Positions 18,142 through 27,348 of a DNA stretch of 64,000 nucleotides are shown here, piece by piece. The stretch is from CAYJAZ01 sp964371865 (GTDB lineage Bacteria > Desulfobacterota > Desulfovibrionia > Desulfovibrionales > Desulfovibrionaceae), in assembly GCA_964371865.1 (NCBI GenBank), contig CAYJOR010000007.1, positions 10,922 to 74,921 of the forward strand. Reading direction: 5' to 3'. The notes below the pieces were generated by a model. The model saw only the letters and a program-made list of their open reading frames with translations. It was not told the DNA's origin and did no database searches. Each line of letters begins with the position of its first letter. Position 1 is the stretch's first letter. Made by a program: the position numbers and the translations under genes.

Positions 18142-21100
18142 TTATGATTTTATTTTTTCTGAAATCTTTATTTGTTCGCTCTCAGAAATGCTTTCACCAT
18201 GAGTTTCAAGAATTTCTTTTAGAGCTGTATCATCGTCTAAGGCTTGGTCATGTGTTGTGCCGGTAAGCTTTTCAACTAACTTTGAAGCTATAGTTTCTAT
18301 TGTTGGTGAACCTTGGAAAAGTATAGCAGGCAAGCGCACACTAAAAGTTTTTTCAAGTGCAAGTGCAAGTTCAACAGCCATTAAGGAGTCTAAACCAAGA
18401 GACTGTAGACTTTGAGTTCTGTTTATATGTTTTGTATCAAGCGAAAGAATAGTACCAAGTTCTATTGTAAGCATTTCACAGATAGTGTCAAACACTTCAC
18501 TTTCACTCATGCTTGCAAACTTTTGAACAAGATCAACAGTACTTAAATCATTTTGGGAAGTTTTTATAGACGCAAAAAGGTTTCTGTAGCGAGATGCAGT
18601 ATAAGGAAGATTATTTTTAACTTGCGCCCAATCCACATTTGTAATGATAGAGAGAGTTTTACCTTCTGACAATACTTTACCAAGTTCATCAAGTGCTTCT
18701 TTCGATGAAAGCACCGGTGCCCCTAGATAGTTTTCAAGGCTTGATTTAACCTTACTGTGTTTTACCAAGTAACCAACGTCACCTATAGGACCAAAAGCTA
18801 CGCAAGTAGCCGGTAATCCGATATCTTTTCTTAGTAAAGCTAAAGCTTCTTGCCCCGCATTTGCGGCAACATAGTTTGCTTGACCAACATTACCTAAAGC
18901 TACTGAAATAGAAGAATAAAGTATGAAATGATTGAGTTCAACTCCTTCAACGTCCACACTTGCTTTATGTAGATTCCATGCGCCTATGAGTTTAGGATTA
19001 AGAACTTTATCATAAGATTCTTGATTCATTTGTCCTAAAAGTCGGTCATCATAAATTGCAGCGGCATGCAAGATACCCTTTAACTGCAATTCCCTATTTA
19101 AAGCATATTTTGCTTGAATTTTTTCTATTAATTCATGGACATCTTTTTCATTGGTCACATCACAAGCTTCAATTGAAATTTCAACGCCTAAAGCTTTAAA
19201 TTCTTCAAGAATTTCAGGTGCTTTATTGTATTCCATTCCTCGGCGACTTGAAAGAACAAGAGATTTTACTCCTTGAGAAACTAACCATTTAGCACTCTCA
19301 AGACCAAAACCCTCAAGTCCACCAACAACAAGCCATGTTCCTTCAGAATTCCAGTTTTTCTTATTTGATTTTAGATTTTTTGGAACTATTTGAGAAGGTT
19401 CTTCATCAAAAGTAATAACAATTTTACCTATGTGCTGTGCTTGTTGCATACTTCTATAGGCTTCAATTATTTGATCTGCTGTGAATGTGCGTACCGGAAG
19501 AGGTGAGAGTATATTTTCATGGAACAGTTTCATTAAATCCTTGAAAATTTTAGATGAAAGTTCAGGGCGTGCAACTAACATTTGATCGGCATCTATCGCA
19601 AAATAAGAGATATTATCCTTTAAAGGAGCAAGTCCAAGAGTTGTATTTTCAACAAAGTCTCTTTTACCAAGCTCTAGGAATCTACCAAATGGCTTGAGAA
19701 GAGAAATACTTCTGCGCATAAAATCGCCGGCAAGCGAGTTTAGAACAACATCAACACCTTTTCCGTCAGTATCTTTTTTGATTTGATCGACAAAGTCAAG
19801 GGAGCGAGAGTCGTAAATATGCTCAACACCCATCAAACGAAGAAGATCTCTTTTTTCATTACTTCCTGCTGTAGCATAGATTTTTACGCCCAAATATTTT
19901 GCAATTTGTATAGCAGAAAGCCCAACACCACCGGCTGCGCCATGAATAAGTATTGTTTCATCTTTTTGCATTTGTGCAAGGTGTATCAGAGAGTAATAAG
20001 TTGTGAAAAATACAGTAGGAACAGATGCTGCATTGTCAAAAGACCAATGATTTGGCATGATTGCTAAAGCATATTCTTTGGTTGTAACAAATTTTGAATA
20101 AGATGATTTACCAAAGCCCACAACCTTATCACCTGCTTTAACACTTGTTACTGATGCGCCCACTCTTGAAACAATACCTGAAAACTCTAATCCAAGAGTT
20201 GGTCCGGCAAAGCCATTTTCAAAGACGTCGTCGGGTAAAAGGTCGAGTGAGAGCATGATGTCTCTAAAGTTTAAACCTGTTGCCATAGTTTGCACTTCAA
20301 CATCATCGTCATCAAGCTTTTCTCTATCTTTTTCGTACCATTTAAGGTTATTGAGTGTACCGGCAGGTATGATGTCTAACGTATAATTTTCACAATTTTC
20401 AGCTTTGATGTTACTTTCTTTTCCATAAGCAAGCATAGAAGCATATCTTTCATTTTCGGTAAGTATAACTTCATCAGTAAAATCGGTATGTTCTAATTCT
20501 TTTGCAATCTTAGAAGATAAAATATTTGCTGAAAGCTGCTCTGCGCCTAAAGTAGAAATTTCCACAAGCGAACATTTAGTATCTGATAGCTCATTCATTA
20601 TCACGCGAGCCAAACCTGCAAAACTTGCTTGAGCCGGATTGATAGCTCTTTTTTGCAATTCTTTACTTGAGGAGTGTACAGAGTGAGCAATATCGCAGAG
20701 TGAAGCACCGTGCGTGAAAATCCAGAAATGTATTTTATTTTCAAGAGCTTGGGATTTTTCATTGACAGCAAGAGCACACTTAGTCAAATCAGCTAAGTCT
20801 GCACTTAAATCATTCATAGCAGAATTAATATCTTTTGTTAAAGCACGTAGATAGATAAAGTTATCGTAAGTGCTGTCACTAGCTAAGAAAGGCTCTTCGT
20901 CACAAGAAATAGAGCATGTATGTTTCTTATCAGAAAGCTGCAATGATAGGGTCTTAGCAAGTTCTTCTGTTTCTTTATCAGCGAGTAGAAGGTATGAAGA
21001 ATTTTTTTCATTTTCTTGTTGAATATCTTCTGCTTGAATAGAACTTTTTGCAAGAACTAAGAAAGCACCTTCATGAAGATTTTTTGCTTCATTTTCTTTG

Positions 21101-24100
21101 TAAATAGTTATGTCTTTAAAAGATTTTTCTAGGAGTATTTTTTCCCAAGTTTCAGGAGATTTTAGGGAGGGTTGTTTTTGTTCGCCCCAATAGCTGTCAT
21201 CTAAACCTTCGATATAGTTAGCACTCCAATCAGCATATCTTTCTGAAAGAACAAGAAGTGCATCTTCAAAAAGAGTATTATTGATAGAATCAAGAGCGTA
21301 TGAAAGAAGTTTTGTTTTATAAAGCATTTGGTCGACAATGACTAAGTCAAAGGAATTATTCTCTAAAACTTTATTGTTAGCCTTCCAATCCCTACTATTG
21401 AATTCGTGGGCAGAAATATTTAAATTGTCTGCATACAAGGAAAGAGCATTGCTGATAGTATCTTCATTTTCGCAAAGAATTGTGAGTTTGAATCTATCCT
21501 GCGGAAGCAATTTTGACAGAATATGCATCATAAAATGAGGCGTATTGCTAAAATAGAGTATTTCTAAACAGTTTTCCTGAGGAAGCTTTTCTGTAATCTC
21601 AGTTAAAAGTGAAGCAATTGTGAGGTTTATTCCCAAGTATAGAGGGTCTGACGCATTGAGATTTTTTACAAGTGAAGAGGTGAGTACCAAGTCTTTTAAC
21701 TGCTCAAGTTTCTCTTCTTTTCCCAAATAATCTTCAAATGATAGACTTATTCTACCTACTTTTAGTAAGTGCCCTAAACTTTCAGGAGCGTTGAAGAGTA
21801 GAGTTTGCCAAATTTCTTTGCTTGTTGGTAATGTGTCAAGATTATTGAAGGTATAGTTTTCATTTTCAATAGTAAGAATTTCTTCTTGAGCTAATAAGTC
21901 AAAGATCCATTTCCCATAAGGAGTGCTTTGTAAATTCGCAAAATTTTCGAGATTTGTTGTGTAAAGTTTATGACTTACTTCAACAAGTGAAGACAAAGTC
22001 AATGCTTCAATGAGTGGTAAACTTTCATTATACCATTTTACACGTCTATCAATGAAATTTTGTGAATTTAGTGAGGAATCACAAGCCGTTGAAAGTAAAG
22101 ATTTTGTATCAGCAAATTCAATACTTTTTTCTCTCTTGTATGGCTGTAGAACAGGCTCTAAATGCCAAGAAAGTTCTTTATTTTTAGCTTGGTGAACTAA
22201 TGGTGCGCTCTTGAATCTGCATGATGAAGCGCTTGCAACAAGATGACCGCTCTTATCAAGAAGTTCACAATTTGCGGTGAGAGTTCTTGATGAAATACGT
22301 ATAATCTTTACTCTGATTTGAGTGATTTCTGCATGACTATAAATGCCTATTTTTCCAATTTTTACGGGAAGATAAGCCATTGTTTTATGCGCAAGAGCAA
22401 AGGATTTTGCTTGTGCACCATTATTAATCAAAGCAATAAGAGAGTGAAAGCATGAATCGAGAACTGCAGGATGAAGAATATAAGAATTTTCTGAATTATC
22501 ATCTATAGTTACATCTGCTTCAAGTACGTTGTCTTTGATAGAAAGAGCTTTAATTCCTTGGAAAATTTTCCCGTACTCAAGTCCAATAGATTTCGCTTCG
22601 GCATATAATTCATCAACTGAATAGTTCAAGCAATTAGTTGAATTATCAACAGAAGTATCAGAAAGACTTTCAATTTTAGCTTTTGTAAGATTTTCAACGT
22701 TTTTAGAGTCCGCAACAATATACGCGATAGCTTGCAAGTTCCAAGGATCATTGGATAAGCGTTGACGCGCAAAAATCCTTACTGTGCCGTCGTTTGTATT
22801 TATAGATGTGCGAACAGTTTGAGCGCAATTATCAAAAACAAGAGGGCTGAGAACCGATAAATTTTCTACTGCAAAATTAGAATCTTTTTTCCACTCAGAG
22901 GCTGCCGCTAAAGCAATTTCAGCGTAACCTGCCATAGGAAAAACGATAGCATCGCCGACTTTGTGATCAACGAGAATTGACATCATTGCAGGATCAAGAA
23001 CGTTTTCCCATGTCATTTCAGTAGTATCTATCTGCCAACCAAGAAGTGCATGGACTTTATCTTTTTTCCACGGTTTTTCACTGCTGTATTCAACCCAATA
23101 CCTTTCACTCTGCCACGCATAAGTTGGGAGATTCACCTTTTTACCGGCGTGAGGGAAGTAATTCTCAACAGTTTTAAAGTTTGATGCCAAGCAAATATGA
23201 AGAGCTGTTTCTTCAATACTTTGAGGAGTTTCATTAGATTTTGTTAAAGTAGGAAGTATACAAATGTTCTTTTTTAGTTGTTTTGCGCAATCTTTAACGT
23301 ATCTTTGAAGTATGGCATTCGGAGAAATTTCAATGAAAATTTTGTAATCATTTTCTAATAAATAGTTGATACCATTCGCAAAGAAAACAGGTTTACGAAC
23401 GTTATCTATCCAATAGTCTACATCTAGGATTTTACCGTCAATCTCCTTTCCGTATACTGTTGAAATGAATGAAACTTTTTTACTTGCACTTGGCTTCAAG
23501 CCAGAGAGCATTGATTTTAGTTGCGGTAAAATTCCATCTACGCAAGGACTATGAAAAGCATAATCTAAATCTAAAAATTTGAAATAAATATGATGGCTTG
23601 CACAATATTTTTCAATTTCTTGCATATGTTCAAAAGAACCCGAAAGTGTAACTTGTTGAGGGGCATTTACTCCTGCAATGCAAACAAATTCATTTAGGCT
23701 CATTTCTTCAAGTAGCGAAGTTGCTTTTTCTGCTGATAATTTTGCAGCAGCCATTTTACCAAGTCCTACAGTCATATGTTGGCATTGACTTCTCACCGCA
23801 ACAAGATGAATAGCCTGTTGTAAATCAAGAATACCTGCTGACCAAGCAGCAACAATTTCACCAACACTATGACCTAACACTGCGTTTGGCTTGATGTTTT
23901 TAGCTCCAAGCATACGAGTAATTGCGACTTGTATCGCAAATAAAAGAGGTTGAGCAATTGAGGCTTTATCCAATTCTTCTTTTGTGCCATTTTTAATGAA
24001 ATCTAAAATAGAAAAGTTGACTTCGGGAAGCATAAGTTCGTCAAGTTCTTTGATATGCTTTGTAAATTCTTCTGAAAGTTCAAGCATGTTTCTTGCCATT

Positions 24101-25782
24101 CCATGCCATTGCGCGCCGTTTCCTGAATAGACAAAGGCGAGCTTCATTTCTTCACTAGAATCAAGTACTGCCTCTTCTTTTACGAGTGCTGAACTAGCTT
24201 TATTGTTAGCAGAATTTTCTAGCTCTTCCGCCATTTGTGAAAGATTTGATGGGAGTAGAGCAATATTTTTCTCAAAGCGATTTCTGTATGTAAAAGCAGA
24301 GAAAGCAAAGTCGTAGTAATCTTTTTCACTTATTTCTTTAAGTTTTTTTGCGTACTTGAGTGATAAACCATCGAGTGCTTCCTTAGTTGGCGCAGAAAGA
24401 AATAGAGGAGGATTTACTTGCGTATTTTCTTCATCATCTTTTTTAGTTTCATTTTTAGAAGAGCTTTCTTTCTTGATGAAATCAAAGGCGGCATCTGCTG
24501 ATTGTAAAATTGCGTGCGCATTCGCACCGCCAAATCCAAAGGAGTTTATCGCTGCTGTGATAGTTTTATTTTCAGAATTTAGTGGTGTATATTCAGTAAC
24601 ATATTTAAGATTCAAGTTCTCAAAATCAATATGTGGATTTGGTTCAAGCGTATAAGGAATTGGAGGTAGAGCGCGGTTTTTTAGAGCTAAAATCATTTTT
24701 ACCATACTAGCCATACCAGAGCCAGACTCTAAATGCCCTGTAGTTCCTTTAACTGTTGAGAGTAAAAGAGGTTTTTCACGATTTTTTCCATAAACATTGC
24801 TTACAGCCTTAGCTTCTATTGGATCGCCAACTTCTGTGCCTGTTGCGTGCATTTCGATAAAGTCGAAGTCGTTAGAGCTAAGTCCGCTTTTATCAAGGAC
24901 TTTTTGCATAAGCTCTGTTTGTCCGTCAATACTTGGGATTGTGATACCTGTTTTTCTTCTACCGTCGACGTTTATTCCTGTGTTTTGGATAATAGCGTGA
25001 ATTTTATCATTATTTTCTATAGCATCTTCAAGTGGTTTGATTAATAATACAGCACCGCCTTCACCTCGAACATAGCCTTTAGCCTTAGCATCAAAAGGAA
25101 GAGATTCGCCTGTTGCGCTTATCATAGATGCTTTACTAAAGCCCACAAAAGCATATGGGTGCATAAGAATATTTATGCCACCAACTAAAGCCATTGGAAC
25201 TTCTTTATTACGAATTGCTTCGCAAGCATTGTGTAAGGCTACTAAAGATGATGAACAAGCTGTATCAACGGCAAATGAAGGGCCGTGCAAATCGAATACA
25301 TAAGAGATTCTATTTGCGGCAATACTCATTGTGTTACCCGTCATGGAATAGGCAGTCATTGCTGATAAATCGTCAATGATACTCATACCATAGTCAAGCC
25401 CTGAGATACCTACATACACACCGCAATCAGAACCGGCAATTGTTTGTGAAGGAATATTAGCATCTTCAAAAGTTTCGTATGCCATTGTTAAAAGAAGGCG
25501 TTGTTGCGGGTCTAAAAGAGCGGCTTCTCTTGGAGATATACTAAAAAACTGAGCATCGAACTTGTCGATATCATTAAGAATACCGGCTTTAAAAGTAACG
25601 CTGCGCCCTTGTTCATTTCTTACATTGTGTTGAAGAGTTTTTGTTTCCCATCTATTTTCTGGAACTTCTGTTATTAAACATTGTTTATTTAGTAATGCTT
25701 GCCAAAACACTTCATTATTATCCATGCCTTGGGGTAATCTAAACGACATTCCAACAATTGCTAAAGGAAGATTCTTACTCAC
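18142..25782 (-). CDS. Type I polyketide/fatty-acid synthase, RkpA-like
   Basis: 2546 aa from a GTG start. Domains in order: ketosynthase (1-430, Cys176 in DTACSSS, His312 and His350); acyltransferase (about 545-850, Ser639 in GHSVGE); dehydratase (about 905-1190, His940 in DHKVGDAIVFP and Asp1109 in HPAVLDS); a middle region of about 600 residues with a methyltransferase-like but apparently degenerate fold (LVIVDQMLY); enoylreductase (about 1790-2110, NADPH loop HGAAGGVGLSA); ketoreductase (about 2130-2380, NADP-binding GGLEGFG, active-site YSSIS and NYVAAN); acyl carrier domain (Ser2466 in LGLDSLMAVE). A complete reducing module of this kind makes a saturated chain, iteratively if used as a single module. 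No thioesterase is present; the downstream oxoamine synthase may release the product. The capsule-export context suggests a lipid anchor or acyl decoration for the polysaccharide. Confidence 0.9.
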   Translation of the reverse strand: MSKNLPLAIVGMSFRLPQGMDNNEVFWQALLNKQCLITEVPENRWETKTLQHNVRNEQGRSVTFKAGILNDIDKFDAQFFSISPREAALLDPQQRLLLTMAYETFEDANIPSQTIAGSDCGVYVGISGLDYGMSIIDDLSAMTAYSMTGNTMSIAANRISYVFDLHGPSFAVDTACSSSLVALHNACEAIRNKEVPMALVGGINILMHPYAFVGFSKASMISATGESLPFDAKAKGYVRGEGGAVLLIKPLEDAIENNDKIHAIIQNTGINVDGRRKTGITIPSIDGQTELMQKVLDKSGLSSNDFDFIEMHATGTEVGDPIEAKAVSNVYGKNREKPLLLSTVKGTTGHLESGSGMASMVKMILALKNRALPPIPYTLEPNPHIDFENLNLKYVTEYTPLNSENKTITAAINSFGFGGANAHAILQSADAAFDFIKKESSSKNETKKDDEENTQVNPPLFLSAPTKEALDGLSLKYAKKLKEISEKDYYDFAFSAFTYRNRFEKNIALLPSNLSQMAEELENSANNKASSALVKEEAVLDSSEEMKLAFVYSGNGAQWHGMARNMLELSEEFTKHIKELDELMLPEVNFSILDFIKNGTKEELDKASIAQPLLFAIQVAITRMLGAKNIKPNAVLGHSVGEIVAAWSAGILDLQQAIHLVAVRSQCQHMTVGLGKMAAAKLSAEKATSLLEEMSLNEFVCIAGVNAPQQVTLSGSFEHMQEIEKYCASHHIYFKFLDLDYAFHSPCVDGILPQLKSMLSGLKPSASKKVSFISTVYGKEIDGKILDVDYWIDNVRKPVFFANGINYLLENDYKIFIEISPNAILQRYVKDCAKQLKKNICILPTLTKSNETPQSIEETALHICLASNFKTVENYFPHAGKKVNLPTYAWQSERYWVEYSSEKPWKKDKVHALLGWQIDTTEMTWENVLDPAMMSILVDHKVGDAIVFPMAGYAEIALAAASEWKKDSNFAVENLSVLSPLVFDNCAQTVRTSINTNDGTVRIFARQRLSNDPWNLQAIAYIVADSKNVENLTKAKIESLSDTSVDNSTNCLNYSVDELYAEAKSIGLEYGKIFQGIKALSIKDNVLEADVTIDDNSENSYILHPAVLDSCFHSLIALINNGAQAKSFALAHKTMAYLPVKIGKIGIYSHAEITQIRVKIIRISSRTLTANCELLDKSGHLVASASSCRFKSAPLVHQAKNKELSWHLEPVLQPYKREKSIEFADTKSLLSTACDSSLNSQNFIDRRVKWYNESLPLIEALTLSSLVEVSHKLYTTNLENFANLQSTPYGKWIFDLLAQEEILTIENENYTFNNLDTLPTSKEIWQTLLFNAPESLGHLLKVGRISLSFEDYLGKEEKLEQLKDLVLTSSLVKNLNASDPLYLGINLTIASLLTEITEKLPQENCLEILYFSNTPHFMMHILSKLLPQDRFKLTILCENEDTISNALSLYADNLNISAHEFNSRDWKANNKVLENNSFDLVIVDQMLYKTKLLSYALDSINNTLFEDALLVLSERYADWSANYIEGLDDSYWGEQKQPSLKSPETWEKILLEKSFKDITIYKENEAKNLHEGAFLVLAKSSIQAEDIQQENEKNSSYLLLADKETEELAKTLSLQLSDKKHTCSISCDEEPFLASDSTYDNFIYLRALTKDINSAMNDLSADLADLTKCALAVNEKSQALENKIHFWIFTHGASLCDIAHSVHSSSKELQKRAINPAQASFAGLARVIMNELSDTKCSLVEISTLGAEQLSANILSSKIAKELEHTDFTDEVILTENERYASMLAYGKESNIKAENCENYTLDIIPAGTLNNLKWYEKDREKLDDDDVEVQTMATGLNFRDIMLSLDLLPDDVFENGFAGPTLGLEFSGIVSRVGASVTSVKAGDKVVGFGKSSYSKFVTTKEYALAIMPNHWSFDNAASVPTVFFTTYYSLIHLAQMQKDETILIHGAAGGVGLSAIQIAKYLGVKIYATAGSNEKRDLLRLMGVEHIYDSRSLDFVDQIKKDTDGKGVDVVLNSLAGDFMRRSISLLKPFGRFLELGKRDFVENTTLGLAPLKDNISYFAIDADQMLVARPELSSKIFKDLMKLFHENILSPLPVRTFTADQIIEAYRSMQQAQHIGKIVITFDEEPSQIVPKNLKSNKKNWNSEGTWLVVGGLEGFGLESAKWLVSQGVKSLVLSSRRGMEYNKAPEILEEFKALGVEISIEACDVTNEKDVHELIEKIQAKYALNRELQLKGILHAAAIYDDRLLGQMNQESYDKVLNPKLIGAWNLHKASVDVEGVELNHFILYSSISVALGNVGQANYVAANAGQEALALLRKDIGLPATCVAFGPIGDVGYLVKHSKVKSSLENYLGAPVLSSKEALDELGKVLSEGKTLSIITNVDWAQVKNNLPYTASRYRNLFASIKTSQNDLSTVDLVQKFASMSESEVFDTICEMLTIELGTILSLDTKHINRTQSLQSLGLDSLMAVELALALEKTFSVRLPAILFQGSPTIETIASKLVEKLTGTTHDQALDDDTALKEILETHGESISESEQIKISEKIKS

Positions 25783-25862
25783 AATATACTCTACTATAAA
25801 AGGTTACACAACGGGAACGATAAAAGATTTTATCATCCAGCATACAAAAAAGTGAAGAAGAG

Positions 25863-25889
25863 AATATACTATGATGTCTTAAAAGTCAA
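25863..25889 (-). promoter_or_regulatory. Possible promoter of the PKS-capsule operon
   Basis: On the minus strand, TTGACT (25889-25884) is followed after 15 bp by TATATT (25868-25863), about 80 bp upstream of the PKS GTG. The spacing is shorter than ideal; a shifted -10 (TATTCT) would give 17 bp. It is the best candidate in the gap between the divergent PKS and galE genes. Confidence 0.3.
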
Positions 25890-26072
25890 ACTTTGATAAT
25901 ATCTATAAGTATTTGTAAGTAAAGAAAAATTTTCAGTATTGTCTTATTATTTACTTTGGGATGTTTAAAAATCACATGATATTCTTCGCTTGCAATGTCG
26001 TGAAGAATTGTCTAAGCTATATTTTAGATAACTAATTGATTTTTCAACATGTTGTAAAGGAGTAAAGTTTTT

Positions 26073-27062
26073 ATGATACTAGTTACAGGTGGATTGGGCT
26101 ATATTGGAAGTCATACTGTGTTAGTTTTAATACAATCTGGTTATGATGTTGTTATCATTGATAATCTATATAATTCTAGTAGAAATGTACTTGCGTCTTT
26201 AGAAAGTATTACACAGAAGAAAATACCTTTTTATGAAATAAATTGTTGCGATAAAGATCTATTGGAAAACGTCTTTCTAAAGCATAAAATAGAATCTTGT
26301 ATCCATTTTTGCGCTTATAAAGCTGTTGGTGAATCGAATGAAAAACCACTTGAATATTATTCAAATAATCTTATAAGCACTCTGAATGTTCTTGACTTAT
26401 TAAAAAAATATAAAGCAAAGAGCTTTATCTTTTCTTCTTCGGCAACAGTGTACGGTTCTCCACATACTGTGCCGATTACAGAAGAGTTTCCTCTAAGTGT
26501 AACAAATCCTTACGGCAGAACAAAACTTATGATTGAAGATATGCTTAGAGATTTGGCAAAAGCTGAAAATGATTGGAGTATAGCTCTTTTGCGCTACTTC
26601 AATCCTATTGGAGCTCACGAATCCGCTCTTATAGGCGATAATCCGAATGGTATACCAAATAATATAATGCCTTATATCTCAAGAGTTGCAGCAGGAAAAC
26701 TTCAAACTCTGCCTGTTTTTGGCGATGATTATCCAACACCTGATGGTACAGGAGTAAGAGATTATATTCATGTTATGGATTTAGCGAGAGGGCATGTTGC
26801 AAGTCTTGATTATCTTTCAGATAAAAAAGGTTTGTTTACTTATAATCTTGGTACAGGAAAGGGGTATAGCGTTCTTGATTTAGTAAAAACATTTGAAAAA
26901 GTAAGTGGAAAAAATATTCCTTATGAAATCAAGGGTCGTCGTGCAGGGGATATTGCAACATGCTATGCTGATTCAACAAAAGCTTATCAAGAATTAGGTT
27001 GGAAATGTGAACATAATCTTAATGATATGATAAGAGATACATGGAACTTTGAAAATAATTAG
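26073..27062 (+). CDS. galE: UDP-glucose 4-epimerase
   Basis: 329 aa, extended short-chain dehydrogenase. It has the NAD-binding GGLGYIGSH (residues 6-14), the SSSATVYG serine motif (121-128) and the catalytic Tyr147/Lys151 in NPYGRTK, plus the GalE-specific RYFNPIGAH and DYIHVMDLARGH. It interconverts UDP-glucose and UDP-galactose, supplying galactose for surface glycans. The ATG has an AAAGGAGT ribosome site 9 nt upstream. It is divergent from the PKS operon and ends in its own terminator, so it is probably monocistronic. Confidence 0.95.
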   Translation: MILVTGGLGYIGSHTVLVLIQSGYDVVIIDNLYNSSRNVLASLESITQKKIPFYEINCCDKDLLENVFLKHKIESCIHFCAYKAVGESNEKPLEYYSNNLISTLNVLDLLKKYKAKSFIFSSSATVYGSPHTVPITEEFPLSVTNPYGRTKLMIEDMLRDLAKAENDWSIALLRYFNPIGAHESALIGDNPNGIPNNIMPYISRVAAGKLQTLPVFGDDYPTPDGTGVRDYIHVMDLARGHVASLDYLSDKKGLFTYNLGTGKGYSVLDLVKTFEKVSGKNIPYEIKGRRAGDIATCYADSTKAYQELGWKCEHNLNDMIRDTWNFENN

Positions 27063-27093
27063 TTTTTTCAACCTTATGTAGTCGACGCAACTA

Positions 27094-27135
27094 AAATCGA
27101 AGTTACTTACTTGGGAGTGACTTCGATTTTTTCTT
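27094..27135 (+). terminator. Rho-independent terminator of galE
   Basis: AAATCGAAGT at 27094-27103 pairs with ACTTCGATTT at 27120-27129, the inner stem extending through TACT/AGTG, and is followed by a T-rich run. It lies 31 bp after the galE stop. The A-rich 5' arm makes it potentially bidirectional. Confidence 0.8.
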
Positions 27136-27249
27136 TTTATAGCATTCGACATAAATATTCGGTTTTGTTTTTTCAAATCATTTTAAAAATTTTATGCTGA
27201 AACAAAATTTAAAAATTTCGTACCAGCATAAAATCTATTGATTGCCTAT

Positions 27250-27348
27250 TAGGTGTGTTTCTAAGTTAAGAGAATTTATGGAATTTCCAATAAAAATCAT
27301 ATCGTTATCAGAAAAAACGCAAAAGAATTAACTTAGGAATATATCCTA
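27250..27348. repeat. MITE-like inverted-repeat element, copy C (internally deleted)
   Basis: A 99-bp member of the family at 2913 and 12609, in the same orientation as copy B but lacking about 50 bp of the interior. The left end reads TAGGTGTGTTTCTAAGTTAA and the right half carries AAAAAACGCAAAAGAATTAA, shared with copy B. As with copy B, the terminal TA at the right end supplies the TAG stop codon of the adjacent minus-strand gene (27348-27346). Confidence 0.85.
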
